This document shows, in pieces, positions 49,134-57,514 of a DNA stretch of 64,000 bases (position 1 is the stretch's first letter; each line of letters starts with the position of its first letter). The notes under the pieces were generated by a model. It worked only from the letters and a program-made list of their open reading frames with translations. It was not told the origin of the DNA and did not search any database. The translations under genes and the position numbers were made by a program. The stretch comes from Thermotalea metallivorans (GTDB taxonomy: Bacteria > Bacillota > Clostridia > Peptostreptococcales > Thermotaleaceae): the NCBI RefSeq assembly GCF_001562415.1, contig NZ_LOEE01000003.1:1-64000 (forward strand). The letters run 5' to 3'.

Positions 49134-49929
49134 GTTTTTTCTCCTTCCTTGTAAAAAGAGGAATCATATAGGGGGTCCCTGTAAAGGGATTTCTTTCAAT
49201 GATCATCTCCATGGCATAGACCTTCTTTAGATTTTCATAGGTAATAACCTGTTCTGCATTCCCTACTTCAACAATCTTTCCATTCTTCAGCAGCACCAAA
49301 TCACTGCTGTATCTGGCCGCCAGATTCATATCATGAAGTACCGCCACCACGGTCAATCCCTTTTCCTTACACAATGTTTCAAGCAATTCCAAAATCTCTA
49401 TCTGATGCTGTATATCCAAATGGGAAGTAGGCTCATCCAGTAAAATCAGCGTCGGCGCTTGGGCCAAGGCTCTCGCAATAATGACCCGCTGTCGTTCCCC
49501 GCCACTCAATTCATCGATGGGCCGATCCTTTAACCCCCATGTTCCCGTTTGTTCCATGGCCTGCCTGACAATTTGAAAGTCTGCCGGGCTTTCTTTTTGG
49601 AATCTCCTCAAATAAGGACTTCTTCCCATCATCACAATATCGAAGACAGAAAAAGAGAAGGCCACATGGGTTTCTTGGGGAACTACTGCCACATGGCGGG
49701 CAATTTCCTTTGAGGTCATCAATCCTACGTCCCTTTCTCCTAGCATCACGGTTCCCCGATTCGGTTTTAGGGAAGCGGAAATATTTTTCAGCAATGTGGA
49801 CTTCCCTGAACCATTAGGCCCGATAATACTGGTAAAACTTCCTGCTTTGATGGTCAAGGAAACATTGTCCAGGATTGTACGATTTCCATATTGAAAACTG
49901 ATATTCCTTATATCTACTTCCATCGCCAT
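49120..49929 (-). CDS. btuD: Corrinoid-type ABC importer ATP-binding protein
   Basis: ATPase of 269 residues of the FecE/BtuD class. Walker A is GPNGSGKSTLL, signature ELSGGERQRV, Walker B LILLDEPTSHLDI. With the permease and binding protein genes directly upstream it forms an importer of the metal-chelate class. Corrinoid uptake is inferred from the position within the cobalamin operon. ATG at 49929 follows GGAGGTTCC. Confidence 0.88.
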   Translation of the reverse strand: MAMEVDIRNISFQYGNRTILDNVSLTIKAGSFTSIIGPNGSGKSTLLKNISASLKPNRGTVMLGERDVGLMTSKEIARHVAVVPQETHVAFSFSVFDIVMMGRSPYLRRFQKESPADFQIVRQAMEQTGTWGLKDRPIDELSGGERQRVIIARALAQAPTLILLDEPTSHLDIQHQIEILELLETLCKEKGLTVVAVLHDMNLAARYSSDLVLLKNGKIVEVGNAEQVITYENLKKVYAMEMIIERNPFTGTPYMIPLFTRKEKKHDQS

Positions 49930-49944
49930 AGGAACCTCCATCAG

Positions 49945-51000
49945 CTACAAGATGCTGCTTTTCTTTTTTCTCAACAAGTAAATAAAAAATGGGCCGCCAA
50001 ATAATGCCGTAATAATCCCCACAGGTATTTCCACAGGTGCAATGACCGTACGGGCAACGGTATCTGCAAAGAGCATGAACATCCCTCCTGCCAGACCCGA
50101 TGCTGGGATCAGGATTCTATGGTCCGGGCCCACCAAGAGTCGTGCTATATGAGGAATCATGAGCCCTACAAATCCGATAATGCCGCTGACAGATACGGCC
50201 ACCGCAACGATGGAGGAATTTATCAATAAAAGAGTCTTTTTTGTTTTTTCTACTTCCACGCCGAGATGGTGGGCCGATTCCTCCCCTAGCAGCATGGCAT
50301 TCAAATCTCTGGAGAAATAATAGAGCAGAAACCAGCCCAACAATGCAGGCACCACCATCATTTGCACCTGATCCCATCCCTTCGTAGCAAAACTGCCCAA
50401 TGTCCAGAAAATAATTTTATTGACATCACTGCTGTGAATCACCATCAAAAAAGACATAATGGCTGTTAAAAATTGCCCCACGGCTATACCCGACAAAAGC
50501 AGGGTGGAAACGGGGACCTTAGACTGGATCTTCGCCAAATGGTATACCAAATAGGCGGATCCCAAGGCCCCGAGAAAGGCAAACAAAGATATGCTGCCCA
50601 TACCCAAAAAGACTTGATCCAGTTTTCCTACAATAGCAATGGTTGCTCCCAATGCCGCCCCCGAGGAAATGCCGATCACAAAGGGATCCGCCATGGGGTT
50701 TTGAAACATTCCCTGAAAAGTCGCACCGCATACGGAAAGACTGATCCCTACAAGAACAGACAATAAAATTCGCGGCAACCTTACATGCTTCACAATAACC
50801 CCATGATGGGAAGGTATGCCGGAAGTATCAAAAAATTCGCCGATCACTGGAAGGGAACGGCCTGTAACCTTCAAGACATCTGTCATGGTAATGGAAGCAC
50901 TTCCAATGGCAGCTGCCGCCATCATACCTAACAGCAAAACCAGTGACAGGAGCAATAAAATAAAATTCCATTTTGCCTTCTTGTGCCATTGGCCCATCAT
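49945..51000 (-). CDS. btuC: Corrinoid-type ABC importer permease
   Basis: FecCD/BtuC permease of 351 residues with about ten membrane helices. VRLPRILLSVLVGISLSVCGATFQGMFQNPMADP is seen in shorter pieces: RLPRILLSVLVG and GMFQNPMADPFVIGIS; the ATPase-contact loop is LGEESAHHLGVEVEK. It ends 15 nt before the ATPase gene. Confidence 0.9.
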   Translation of the reverse strand: MMGQWHKKAKWNFILLLLSLVLLLGMMAAAAIGSASITMTDVLKVTGRSLPVIGEFFDTSGIPSHHGVIVKHVRLPRILLSVLVGISLSVCGATFQGMFQNPMADPFVIGISSGAALGATIAIVGKLDQVFLGMGSISLFAFLGALGSAYLVYHLAKIQSKVPVSTLLLSGIAVGQFLTAIMSFLMVIHSSDVNKIIFWTLGSFATKGWDQVQMMVVPALLGWFLLYYFSRDLNAMLLGEESAHHLGVEVEKTKKTLLLINSSIVAVAVSVSGIIGFVGLMIPHIARLLVGPDHRILIPASGLAGGMFMLFADTVARTVIAPVEIPVGIITALFGGPFFIYLLRKKKSSIL

Positions 51001-51043
51001 TCTGTACCCCTAACTTCCCTGAAAATATAGGATTTTTTCTGTC

Positions 51044-52015
51044 CTATTGGAACAACTCGGGATGTATGGCCTTGGCCATCAACTCCAATGCCTCCACTAC
51101 CCTCTGACTCGGTCTTGACAATATATTCCCATCCAGAATCTCAATTCGGTTATTGCGAACAGCGGTAATATTTTGAAATCCCGGCCTCTTCTGAATATCC
51201 ATTGCCCCGGCCAAATTCATGTTGAAGGTGTTGGTTATATAGATTTCCGGATCTTTTTCGATCAATGCTTCCATACTATATTGGGCATAGGCTCCCGCTG
51301 CATCGGAGGCTATATTTTCTCCCCCAGAAAGGCGAATCAATTCATCGATAAAAGAGCCTTTTCCGGCTGTCCAGAGGGCAGAACTATATTCAATTTCATA
51401 AAATACCTTCGGTTTCGGCTGATCCTTGGGCAGGCCATCGATCTTCTCCGCAATCTCCTTTTCCTTTTGCTCCATTCCGTCAACAAGCCTGCGGGCACCT
51501 TCCTCAGCATCTGTAGCAACGCCGATCTGCATGATGGCGTTCTTCACTTGCTCTATGGACTGGGGAGCAAAGGTAAGCAAAACAATGCCCGCCTCCTCCA
51601 GCTGCTTTTTCAAACTATCATCCATTCCCCAATATTGAATTACCATATCCGGCTGCAGTTCCAGCAACCTTTCCACATTCACTGTGAAAGAATCTCCTAC
51701 CTTTGGTTTATCCAATGCCTCCTTCGGGTAATCACAATACTGGGTAACACCCACAATTTTGTCCCCAAGCCCTAGCCCGTACAATATTTCCGTATGGCTT
51801 GGGGCCAGGGAAATGATTCTTTCCGGTTTCTTTGCAATGACTACCACGTTCCCTGCACCATCGGTGAATTCCAACGGATATGTAGAACTTTTTGTCCCTT
51901 TTCCTTCCTCATTTTTCAATGATTCTTTCTTTGTTGCACATCCTGCGGCCAAGGCAAATACAAGAAGAAAAATCGTCCATAAAAGAAAAGTCCTATATCT
52001 TGTCATGCTTCTCAT
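51044..52015 (-). CDS. btuF: Corrinoid-type ABC importer substrate-binding lipoprotein
   Basis: Extracellular binding lipoprotein of 323 residues with a signal peptide and lipobox (LVFALAAGC, Cys at about residue 26). The BtuF-like domain has PERIISLAPSHTEILYGLGLG and VGVTQYCDYP; the C-terminal lobe has RPSQRVVEALELMAKAIHPE. GGAGGCAGAAAA precedes the ATG. Because the gene is co-transcribed with cobalamin genes, cobalamin or cobinamide is the probable ligand. Confidence 0.88.
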   Translation of the reverse strand: MRSMTRYRTFLLWTIFLLVFALAAGCATKKESLKNEEGKGTKSSTYPLEFTDGAGNVVVIAKKPERIISLAPSHTEILYGLGLGDKIVGVTQYCDYPKEALDKPKVGDSFTVNVERLLELQPDMVIQYWGMDDSLKKQLEEAGIVLLTFAPQSIEQVKNAIMQIGVATDAEEGARRLVDGMEQKEKEIAEKIDGLPKDQPKPKVFYEIEYSSALWTAGKGSFIDELIRLSGGENIASDAAGAYAQYSMEALIEKDPEIYITNTFNMNLAGAMDIQKRPGFQNITAVRNNRIEILDGNILSRPSQRVVEALELMAKAIHPELFQ

Positions 52016-52038
52016 TTTTCTGCCTCCATTTCAAAGTT

Positions 52039-52629
52039 TTACTGATTGAACCCTGCTAAGACGGGGTAATGATCTGCAATCTCTATTTTGGCAATTTTGC
52101 AGTGGTCTACTTTATATCGCCAACAGTCCTCCACACCTCTTCCGATCAAATAGGCCAATATGGCCCGTATGCTTCCCCCATGGGCAACGATCAGTATCTT
52201 TTCATGGGCACCATTCCCGATCAATTGATCAATCCTGGCCGTTACCCTGTCATACATCTCCTTTAGGCTTTCCCCCTCCGGCACTGAATAATGGAGCCAG
52301 TCCTTCTCCCAAGCTTCCAACTCCCTGGGATACCTGTTTTTTATGCCTTCATAGCTTAATCCTTCCCACAGGCCGAAATTCATTTCTCGGAAGGCCCTGT
52401 CACCCTGAATCTCCACCCCATGATGGCCGTTGATAATCTCAGCCGTTTGCCGGGTTCTACGCAAATCGCTGGCAATGATGCGATCCAAAGGACGGTCTTT
52501 CAACTTTTCTCCTACTTCCCGGGCCTGCAAAATTCCTTTTTCCGTTAGGGCAACATCCTGCCAGCCGCAGTATACCCCTCGTCCATTAGATGCTGTCTCT
52601 CCATGCCTGACCAAATACAATTCTGTCAT
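52039..52629 (-). CDS. cobC: Alpha-ribazole phosphatase
   Basis: Histidine phosphatase of 196 residues, with the phosphate pocket LVRHGETASNGRGVYCG and the second His in ILIVAHGGSIRAIL. In this operon, beside cobS, it should dephosphorylate alpha-ribazole-5'-phosphate or adenosylcobalamin-phosphate. The fold alone would also fit other phosphatases. Confidence 0.9.
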   Translation of the reverse strand: MTELYLVRHGETASNGRGVYCGWQDVALTEKGILQAREVGEKLKDRPLDRIIASDLRRTRQTAEIINGHHGVEIQGDRAFREMNFGLWEGLSYEGIKNRYPRELEAWEKDWLHYSVPEGESLKEMYDRVTARIDQLIGNGAHEKILIVAHGGSIRAILAYLIGRGVEDCWRYKVDHCKIAKIEIADHYPVLAGFNQ

Positions 52630-52635
52630 AAGCCT

Positions 52636-53379
52636 TTATCCCCTTTTCAGATAGAACAGGATTAAAAAATATAAGAGATAGACAATCTCCGAAAGCTCGC
52701 ACAAAGCCCCTAGGGTATCCCCCGTCATGCCGCCGATTTTGTCTGTGATATGCTTTATATAAAAGATGCTGAACAAATACCCGATCAACAAAAAAGGAAG
52801 CGCCCACAAATTCACAAGGGAAATCAAGACTGTCAGAACAACGGTGATGGCCAAATGGAGATTGTTTACCTTTCCTATATACAAATTCCCCATGCCGCTA
52901 TCCCTGGCATAAACGGAAAACCTGGAACCATAGACAAGACACAACCGTGAAAATACGGGCATAAGCAGCAGTACACCATACACCATCGGCCGATCCATGC
53001 TATAGATGAAAGCAATTTTTAAAAGTATGGTCATGAAAATGCCCAAGGCGCCATTGGTCCCCAGTCTGCTGTCCTTCATGATTTCCAATACCCGATCTTT
53101 GGGACGGTTGCTATAGATTCCGTCAAAGGTATCTCCCAAGCCGTCCAAATGCAACCCTCCGGTAATCAAAACCTCTATAGTCACAGCCATGACCGCTGCC
53201 AAAAATGTTCCTCCCAAATGATCCCCCATATAATAAAAAGATACGATGAACATACCGATCAATAAACCCACCAAGGGGAAATAGACAACCCCTTGAAGAA
53301 AATCCTCTTCATCCGCCTTTACATTCACCGGTAGGGGGATCCTGGTTAAAAACTGGACCATTAGAATGAAGCGCTTCAT
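52636..53379 (-). CDS. cobS: Adenosylcobinamide-GDP ribazoletransferase (cobalamin synthase)
   Basis: Membrane enzyme of 247 residues that joins AdoCbi-GDP and alpha-ribazole. It has FLTRIPLPVNV at the N-terminus, then GGLHLDGLGDTFDGIYSNRPKDR with the metal-binding acidic residues, and several hydrophobic helices, ending with DKIGGMTGDTLGALCELSE. ATG at 53379 overlaps the cobO stop (TGATG). Confidence 0.95.
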   Translation of the reverse strand: MKRFILMVQFLTRIPLPVNVKADEEDFLQGVVYFPLVGLLIGMFIVSFYYMGDHLGGTFLAAVMAVTIEVLITGGLHLDGLGDTFDGIYSNRPKDRVLEIMKDSRLGTNGALGIFMTILLKIAFIYSMDRPMVYGVLLLMPVFSRLCLVYGSRFSVYARDSGMGNLYIGKVNNLHLAITVVLTVLISLVNLWALPFLLIGYLFSIFYIKHITDKIGGMTGDTLGALCELSEIVYLLYFLILFYLKRG

Positions 53380-53924
53380 CAATGCTCAATTCCTTCCCTA
53401 GCCCCGATTCCCTTTTGAAAAGGATGCTTGATCATTTTTATTTCTGAAACATAATCGGCCAGGGCCACAATTTCCGAGGGGACATTTCTTCCCGTAAGGA
53501 TTAGCTCCATGGAGTCGGGCTTATTCCTGATAAGATTGCAAACCTGCTCAACAGTAAGCAGTTTGTTGGACAATACCCCCATGATTTCATCCAATATCAG
53601 CAGATTGCATTTTTCATGCTGCACAACTTCTTCCGCAAAGGCAAAGGCTTTATCCACATTTCTCTTTACTGCTTCCTTTTCTTCTGCATTCAATGTCCAA
53701 AAGAATTTTTTGATGTCATCAAAGCGAAAAATTTTAAAATCGGGTTCTAACCTTTCAACGGTATGGAGTTCTCCTGAATCTCCTCCCTTCAGAAATTGAA
53801 TCATGTACACCTTATATCCCCATCCTGCAGCCCTGAAAGCCTGTCCCAAGGCAGCTGTTGTCTTTCCTTTTCCGTCACCGGTGTAAATATGTACCAACCC
53901 TTGGGATAATTTTTTCTCCAGCAT
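53379..53924 (-). CDS. cobO: Corrinoid adenosyltransferase, CobA/CobO type
   Basis: ATP:co(I)rrinoid adenosyltransferase of 181 residues with the P-loop YTGDGKGKTTAALG near residue 15 and LILDEIMGVL. It attaches the adenosyl ligand. GGAGGCGAGCAT precedes the ATG. It is the second gene after the riboswitch. Confidence 0.94.
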   Translation of the reverse strand: MLEKKLSQGLVHIYTGDGKGKTTAALGQAFRAAGWGYKVYMIQFLKGGDSGELHTVERLEPDFKIFRFDDIKKFFWTLNAEEKEAVKRNVDKAFAFAEEVVQHEKCNLLILDEIMGVLSNKLLTVEQVCNLIRNKPDSMELILTGRNVPSEIVALADYVSEIKMIKHPFQKGIGAREGIEH

Positions 53925-53935
53925 ATGCTCGCCTC

Positions 53936-54499
53936 CTATTTTAATTTCATGGGAATGCCAGATACCGTGAAATACACTTCATCTGCCTCGCAGGCAATCA
54001 TCTGGTTGATTCTCCCCGCAATATCCCTAAATATTCTTGATAATCTGCTTTCCGGCACAATGCCCATACCTACCTCATTGGTAACGATAATTCCCCATAG
54101 ACCATGGCTGCGCAGGCTTGCCAGAAACTCCATCACTTGCCCTCTGATCCATTCCTCCATCCCATCGATCCTTTCATGGGCGATGGTATCCCAATTTACC
54201 TCGGGATCTTCAAAAAGAAGATTGGTAATCATGATGGTCATACAATCCAACAGCACAATTTCATGATGCCCGGCTATGGTTTCCACGACCTTGTGCAAAT
54301 CCCTGTAACCTTCATAGGTGATCCACTCCCGGGGCCGAGAAGCTCTATGTTTTTGAATTCGATCCTCCATCCCATCATCCAAAGGGATCGCCGTCGCTAG
54401 ATAAGCAACCGGTTTTTCTGCGTTTTGGGCCAAGTTTTCTGCAAAGCTGCTTTTTCCGCTCCTGGCACCACCGGTAATCATTGTAATTTTCCCTTTCAA
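53936..54499 (-). CDS. cobU: Adenosylcobinamide kinase / guanylyltransferase
   Basis: Bifunctional enzyme of 187 residues that phosphorylates adenosylcobinamide and transfers GMP. It has the P-loop MITGGARSGKSSFAE, the guanylylated-His region RIQKHRASRPREW and VTNEVGMGIVPESRLSR. A TTG start at 54499 is chosen because GGGGTGA lies 4 nt upstream. It is the first gene behind the cobalamin riboswitch, only 15 nt after the platform terminator. Confidence 0.95.
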   Translation of the reverse strand: MKGKITMITGGARSGKSSFAENLAQNAEKPVAYLATAIPLDDGMEDRIQKHRASRPREWITYEGYRDLHKVVETIAGHHEIVLLDCMTIMITNLLFEDPEVNWDTIAHERIDGMEEWIRGQVMEFLASLRSHGLWGIIVTNEVGMGIVPESRLSRIFRDIAGRINQMIACEADEVYFTVSGIPMKLK

Positions 54500-54514
54500 A
54501 AAATCACCCCTGAC

Positions 54515-54547
54515 ACACAAAAAAGCCTGTCATCGGACAGGCTTTTA
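54515..54547 (-). terminator. Terminator of the cobalamin riboswitch platform
   Basis: GCCTGTC and GACAGGC pair with a 4-nt loop, with flanking AAA/TTT pairs; TTTTTTGTGTG follows on the minus strand. It is directly between the aptamer and cobU, so B12 binding should end transcription here. Confidence 0.9.
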
Positions 54548-54598
54548 CGCGATTTCATCAATTGCTGCCTGACCTTCCCTCCGAAGGCAGTGAGTGCA

Positions 54599-54759
54599 TC
54601 ATTAGGCAGGTCTCCTGACTCGTGAATCCCTTTACTCTCGACGTCTTCCCTGTAGCATACAAGTGACATATGGTCGATTTCATCCTCACTTACAGTAGCG
54701 GGGGCTGTGTCGGACTTTCACCGAACTTCCCTATTAAACTCCTAAAGAGTACCTAATGA
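54599..54759 (-). ncRNA. Cobalamin riboswitch aptamer
   Basis: On the minus strand: closing stem TCATTAGG (54752-54759) / CCTAATGA (54599-54606), then GGTGAAAGTCCGACACAG, CCCCCGCTACTGT, and the B12 box GAGTCAGGAGACCTGCC near the 3' end. These blocks are diagnostic. The whole downstream cluster of cobalamin and early tetrapyrrole genes should be turned down by adenosylcobalamin. Confidence 0.96.
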
Positions 54760-54790
54760 ATTCGCAATAAATTTTTTAAAGACTATTATC

Positions 54791-54819
54791 ATTCTATCAC
54801 GCTTGAAAAAAAACGTCAA
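54791..54819 (-). promoter_or_regulatory. Promoter of the cobalamin operon
   Basis: On the minus strand -35 TTGACG (54814-54819), 17-nt spacer, -10 TAGAAT (54791-54796). The expected start is about 25-30 nt upstream of the riboswitch closing stem. Confidence 0.78.
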
Positions 54820-54829
54820 TGAATCTCCG

Positions 54830-56182
54830 TCAGTCCATATGAATACGATACCGCTGTCCTGCCGAAACCTCCTTCGACTGCACTCTTTTCACATTGCCGC
54901 CCTTGTCTTTCACCAGAACATCCAAGGTATGATTTTCTTTGGACAGAAAATGAAAAATCAAGTGATCATATTGACAATTGGTAACGATAATCCACGTAAG
55001 GCCATTGCCATATTTCTCCACATACAGCCCCTCGGCTTTTTCCGTCCCGTCATATAAAGTCAATTCCCCTTCTGATCCTAGAGCCTTTAGACTGATTTCC
55101 CCCACGCCCTTCACCAAAATGCTCACATGATTTTTGAGAACTTCCGCCCTTTTCCTCATCAAAGGCTCATCTTCGATGCCCAGTTTTTTTCTTAAAACAA
55201 AACCGCACTTTTCTAAAATTTCCTCATGGCTTCCGTGAAGAATATAGCGATCCCCTTCCAAGGCCATCACACTCTTTACCATCACGGTTCCATCCCCTTC
55301 AAGGGATTTTGCTACATCTACTACCCTGCCATCCAGCCATCGCTGACCATCGGGCTGCCTTTTGGGATCAATCTGCAGGCAATGGTTTGTTTCGATACCC
55401 TTCCCTGCAATCAAAGTAACCTTCACGTTTCTTGGCATCCTTCTCTTTTGATTTTCGTTGAGATCATCCAGGAAATCATTTTTATAATGCATTTGCTGGT
55501 AGGAAATAAAATTCATTGCTCCTTCCCTGTCTAAATAATAGAGATAATTGCCGTATTGACGGCTAGGCAGCAAATCCCTGGCACCTTTCAAATGGTGGTG
55601 AATGGTATCCATATCATTTTTTTCACCGTAATACTTCTCGAGAATCCACAGATATCCCTCCAACAGCGTTTTGAATATATCGGATTTCAAATTTCTATTG
55701 TAGGGCAGCTTGCCTCCTGCCCAGAAAAAGTAGGCATTCACCGCACCGGCATGGGGTGTGCCAATAATGATGAGATGCTCTACATCTCCCCGATAATTTT
55801 TTCCTTGCATGTAAGCCCTTGCAACCAGTCCTCCCATGCTGTGGCAAATTAGGTTCACCTTTCTGCTTTTGCTTTTGGTCCTAGCCAATTCAATGGTTTT
55901 CATCAAGTAATTTTCTGCACACTCGGTACATGCCTTTCTCCAATCATAAAAGGCAATGAACAGATTGCGATCTTTCTGATACCCCCAATGCTCCAATTGT
56001 TGCACAAAGGGTTCGTATACAGGAGTTGCCATGCCAAATCCCCAGTCCCCCGTGCCGGGTATGATTTCATCCCCCATTGACCCAAATAGTCCCGGAACAA
56101 ACACAATGGGATTTCTTCTCTGCAGGTGCATCGTACTTTTGATGATTTCTATCAATCCAATGGTTGTCAGCAGCGGATGCAT
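54830..56182 (-). CDS. Lipase-like alpha/beta hydrolase (LCAT-related)
   Basis: Protein of about 450 residues. The N-terminal half is an alpha/beta hydrolase with the oxyanion region PIVFVPGLFGS and the nucleophile elbow LICHSMGGLVARAYM; the following IIIGTPHAG segment is typical of lecithin:cholesterol-acyltransferase-like and PGAP1-like esterases. The C-terminal 120 residues have many short beta-rich segments and are not recognised. No signal peptide is visible, so a cytosolic role is likely. ATG at 56182 behind GGGGGGA is chosen. No terminator is seen before the cobalamin promoter downstream. Substrate unknown. Confidence 0.78.
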   Translation of the reverse strand: MHPLLTTIGLIEIIKSTMHLQRRNPIVFVPGLFGSMGDEIIPGTGDWGFGMATPVYEPFVQQLEHWGYQKDRNLFIAFYDWRKACTECAENYLMKTIELARTKSKSRKVNLICHSMGGLVARAYMQGKNYRGDVEHLIIIGTPHAGAVNAYFFWAGGKLPYNRNLKSDIFKTLLEGYLWILEKYYGEKNDMDTIHHHLKGARDLLPSRQYGNYLYYLDREGAMNFISYQQMHYKNDFLDDLNENQKRRMPRNVKVTLIAGKGIETNHCLQIDPKRQPDGQRWLDGRVVDVAKSLEGDGTVMVKSVMALEGDRYILHGSHEEILEKCGFVLRKKLGIEDEPLMRKRAEVLKNHVSILVKGVGEISLKALGSEGELTLYDGTEKAEGLYVEKYGNGLTWIIVTNCQYDHLIFHFLSKENHTLDVLVKDKGGNVKRVQSKEVSAGQRYRIHMD

Positions 56183-56213
56183 ATCCATTCCCCCCATGGT
56201 ATTCTTCAAAGAA

Positions 56214-56244
56214 ACAAAAAAGCTGCTACTTACCTTGTAGCAAC
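56214..56244 (-). terminator. ogt terminator
   Basis: GTTGCTAC / GTAGCAGC stem overlapping the ogt stop codon, with a 7-nt loop and TTTTTT after it on the minus strand. Confidence 0.8.
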
Positions 56245-56754
56245 TTTTCCTCCGTTGATTCCTATCCCTTCCAACTGCAAAAGTTTTACTTTCATATCCA
56301 AGCCACCGCCGTAGCCTACCAGCCCTCCGTCGTGGCCTATGATCCTATGGCAAGGCACGATAATGGGAATATTGTTCCGATTGTTGGCCATCCCCACGGC
56401 ACGAAATCCCTTAGGCGTTCCCACCTTGATGGCAATATCCTTATAGCTGGCCACTTGACCGTAGGGCACACTGCACAGGGCCTGCCATACTTTCTTCTGG
56501 AAAGGAGTGCCGATGCAATGCAGTTTTACATCAAATTCCCTCAAGTTTCCCCTTGCGTACGCAACAATCTGCCCTATGGCTTCTTGGTTTTTTTCTACGT
56601 CTTCCTTTATTTCTTCAAAATGCATGCCCAGCCAATCAAAAAAGTCCTTCGTCGCCTCCCCCTCCAGTTTGAGCTTGCATACGCCTCTATTACTGGAGGC
56701 TATATACATCTCTCCAAGATTTGTCATAAACCTTGCATAATATGCCTTTTCCAT
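56230..56754 (-). CDS. ogt: Methylated-DNA-protein-cysteine methyltransferase
   Basis: DNA repair protein of 174 residues that takes alkyl groups from O6-alkylguanine onto its own Cys. The active site is IIVPCHRIIGHDGGLVGYGGG; the helix-turn-helix part is YGQVASYKDIAIKVGTPKGFRAVG. GTG or other upstream starts are not needed. It follows the DUF2225 gene by 3 nt, so both are co-transcribed. Confidence 0.95.
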   Translation of the reverse strand: MEKAYYARFMTNLGEMYIASSNRGVCKLKLEGEATKDFFDWLGMHFEEIKEDVEKNQEAIGQIVAYARGNLREFDVKLHCIGTPFQKKVWQALCSVPYGQVASYKDIAIKVGTPKGFRAVGMANNRNNIPIIVPCHRIIGHDGGLVGYGGGLDMKVKLLQLEGIGINGGKVATR

Positions 56755-56757
56755 GGT

Positions 56758-57453
56758 TTATCCCGCCTGCTCCTGGTTTTTTTTATTTTTAAAGGATTCC
56801 TTCGCCAGTCTCCACTGCTCCCTCGCCAAAGTATCGATTTTCTTTTTTGTCTTGATGGCCGGATTGCCGACAGCTTTGCTGAACCATTCAATGGCCTCTT
56901 CGTAATTTCCGATCAGGCGATGGATTTCCCCGATTAAATACATGAGAGTAACTTCATCCAGATTTCCAATGGGCAACGGCTCACTGACAAAGGCCTGTTC
57001 AAAGCACCTGACTGCATGCTTTAAAAAATCTGTTTCCTTGGGGTCATTGGCATATCGATACAGCCAAGCAATCCGCAGGCAGATATTGCCAATCACTCCT
57101 TTCTTTTGGTTGATCAATTGGCCGCACAACAGGGCCAGCTTATAGGCTTCAATGGCTTCCTGAATCGTTCTTTCCCCTCCAAAACTCCGCTGGGTCCATC
57201 TTCTCGTAATGTTTTCCTCAATCGCCTTTTTCCCTGCCCCATTGATTTCATGGAAAGTGCTTTCCATGGCTGCATAACCACACATAGGACATACAAAAAC
57301 ACCATAGAACATTGGATTTTCGCTGGTATAGTAGGTACAGAAATCTGTATCCCTTTTCTCGATCCTTGTGGAAGAAGTCCGTACTTTTTTTGTGCGAAAT
57401 ATATTTTTACAAAGAGGGCATGTTACTTCCTTATCGTATAAAGCATTCTTCAT
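56758..57453 (-). CDS. DUF2225 protein
   Basis: A 231-residue protein. The N-terminal part holds two CxxC pairs (CPLCKNIF and CPMCGYAAM) that likely bind zinc, and the rest is made of TPR-like helices (EAIEAYKLALLCGQ, IGNYEEAIEWFSKA). This is the DUF2225 architecture of Firmicutes; its function is not established. ATG at 57453 is chosen because GAGGTGACAG lies ahead of it. It is likely co-transcribed with ogt. Confidence 0.85.
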   Translation of the reverse strand: MKNALYDKEVTCPLCKNIFRTKKVRTSSTRIEKRDTDFCTYYTSENPMFYGVFVCPMCGYAAMESTFHEINGAGKKAIEENITRRWTQRSFGGERTIQEAIEAYKLALLCGQLINQKKGVIGNICLRIAWLYRYANDPKETDFLKHAVRCFEQAFVSEPLPIGNLDEVTLMYLIGEIHRLIGNYEEAIEWFSKAVGNPAIKTKKKIDTLAREQWRLAKESFKNKKNQEQAG

Positions 57454-57514
57454 TTCTGTCACCTCATTCGCATTTTTCTTCTATTATATTGTTTTTTATC
57501 CAATTGCTGCATTT

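Noticed and set aside
56164-56937. Plus-strand frame of 257 residues opposite ogt and the DUF2225 gene
   Set aside because: It spans two real genes on the other strand and shows no domain or start signal.
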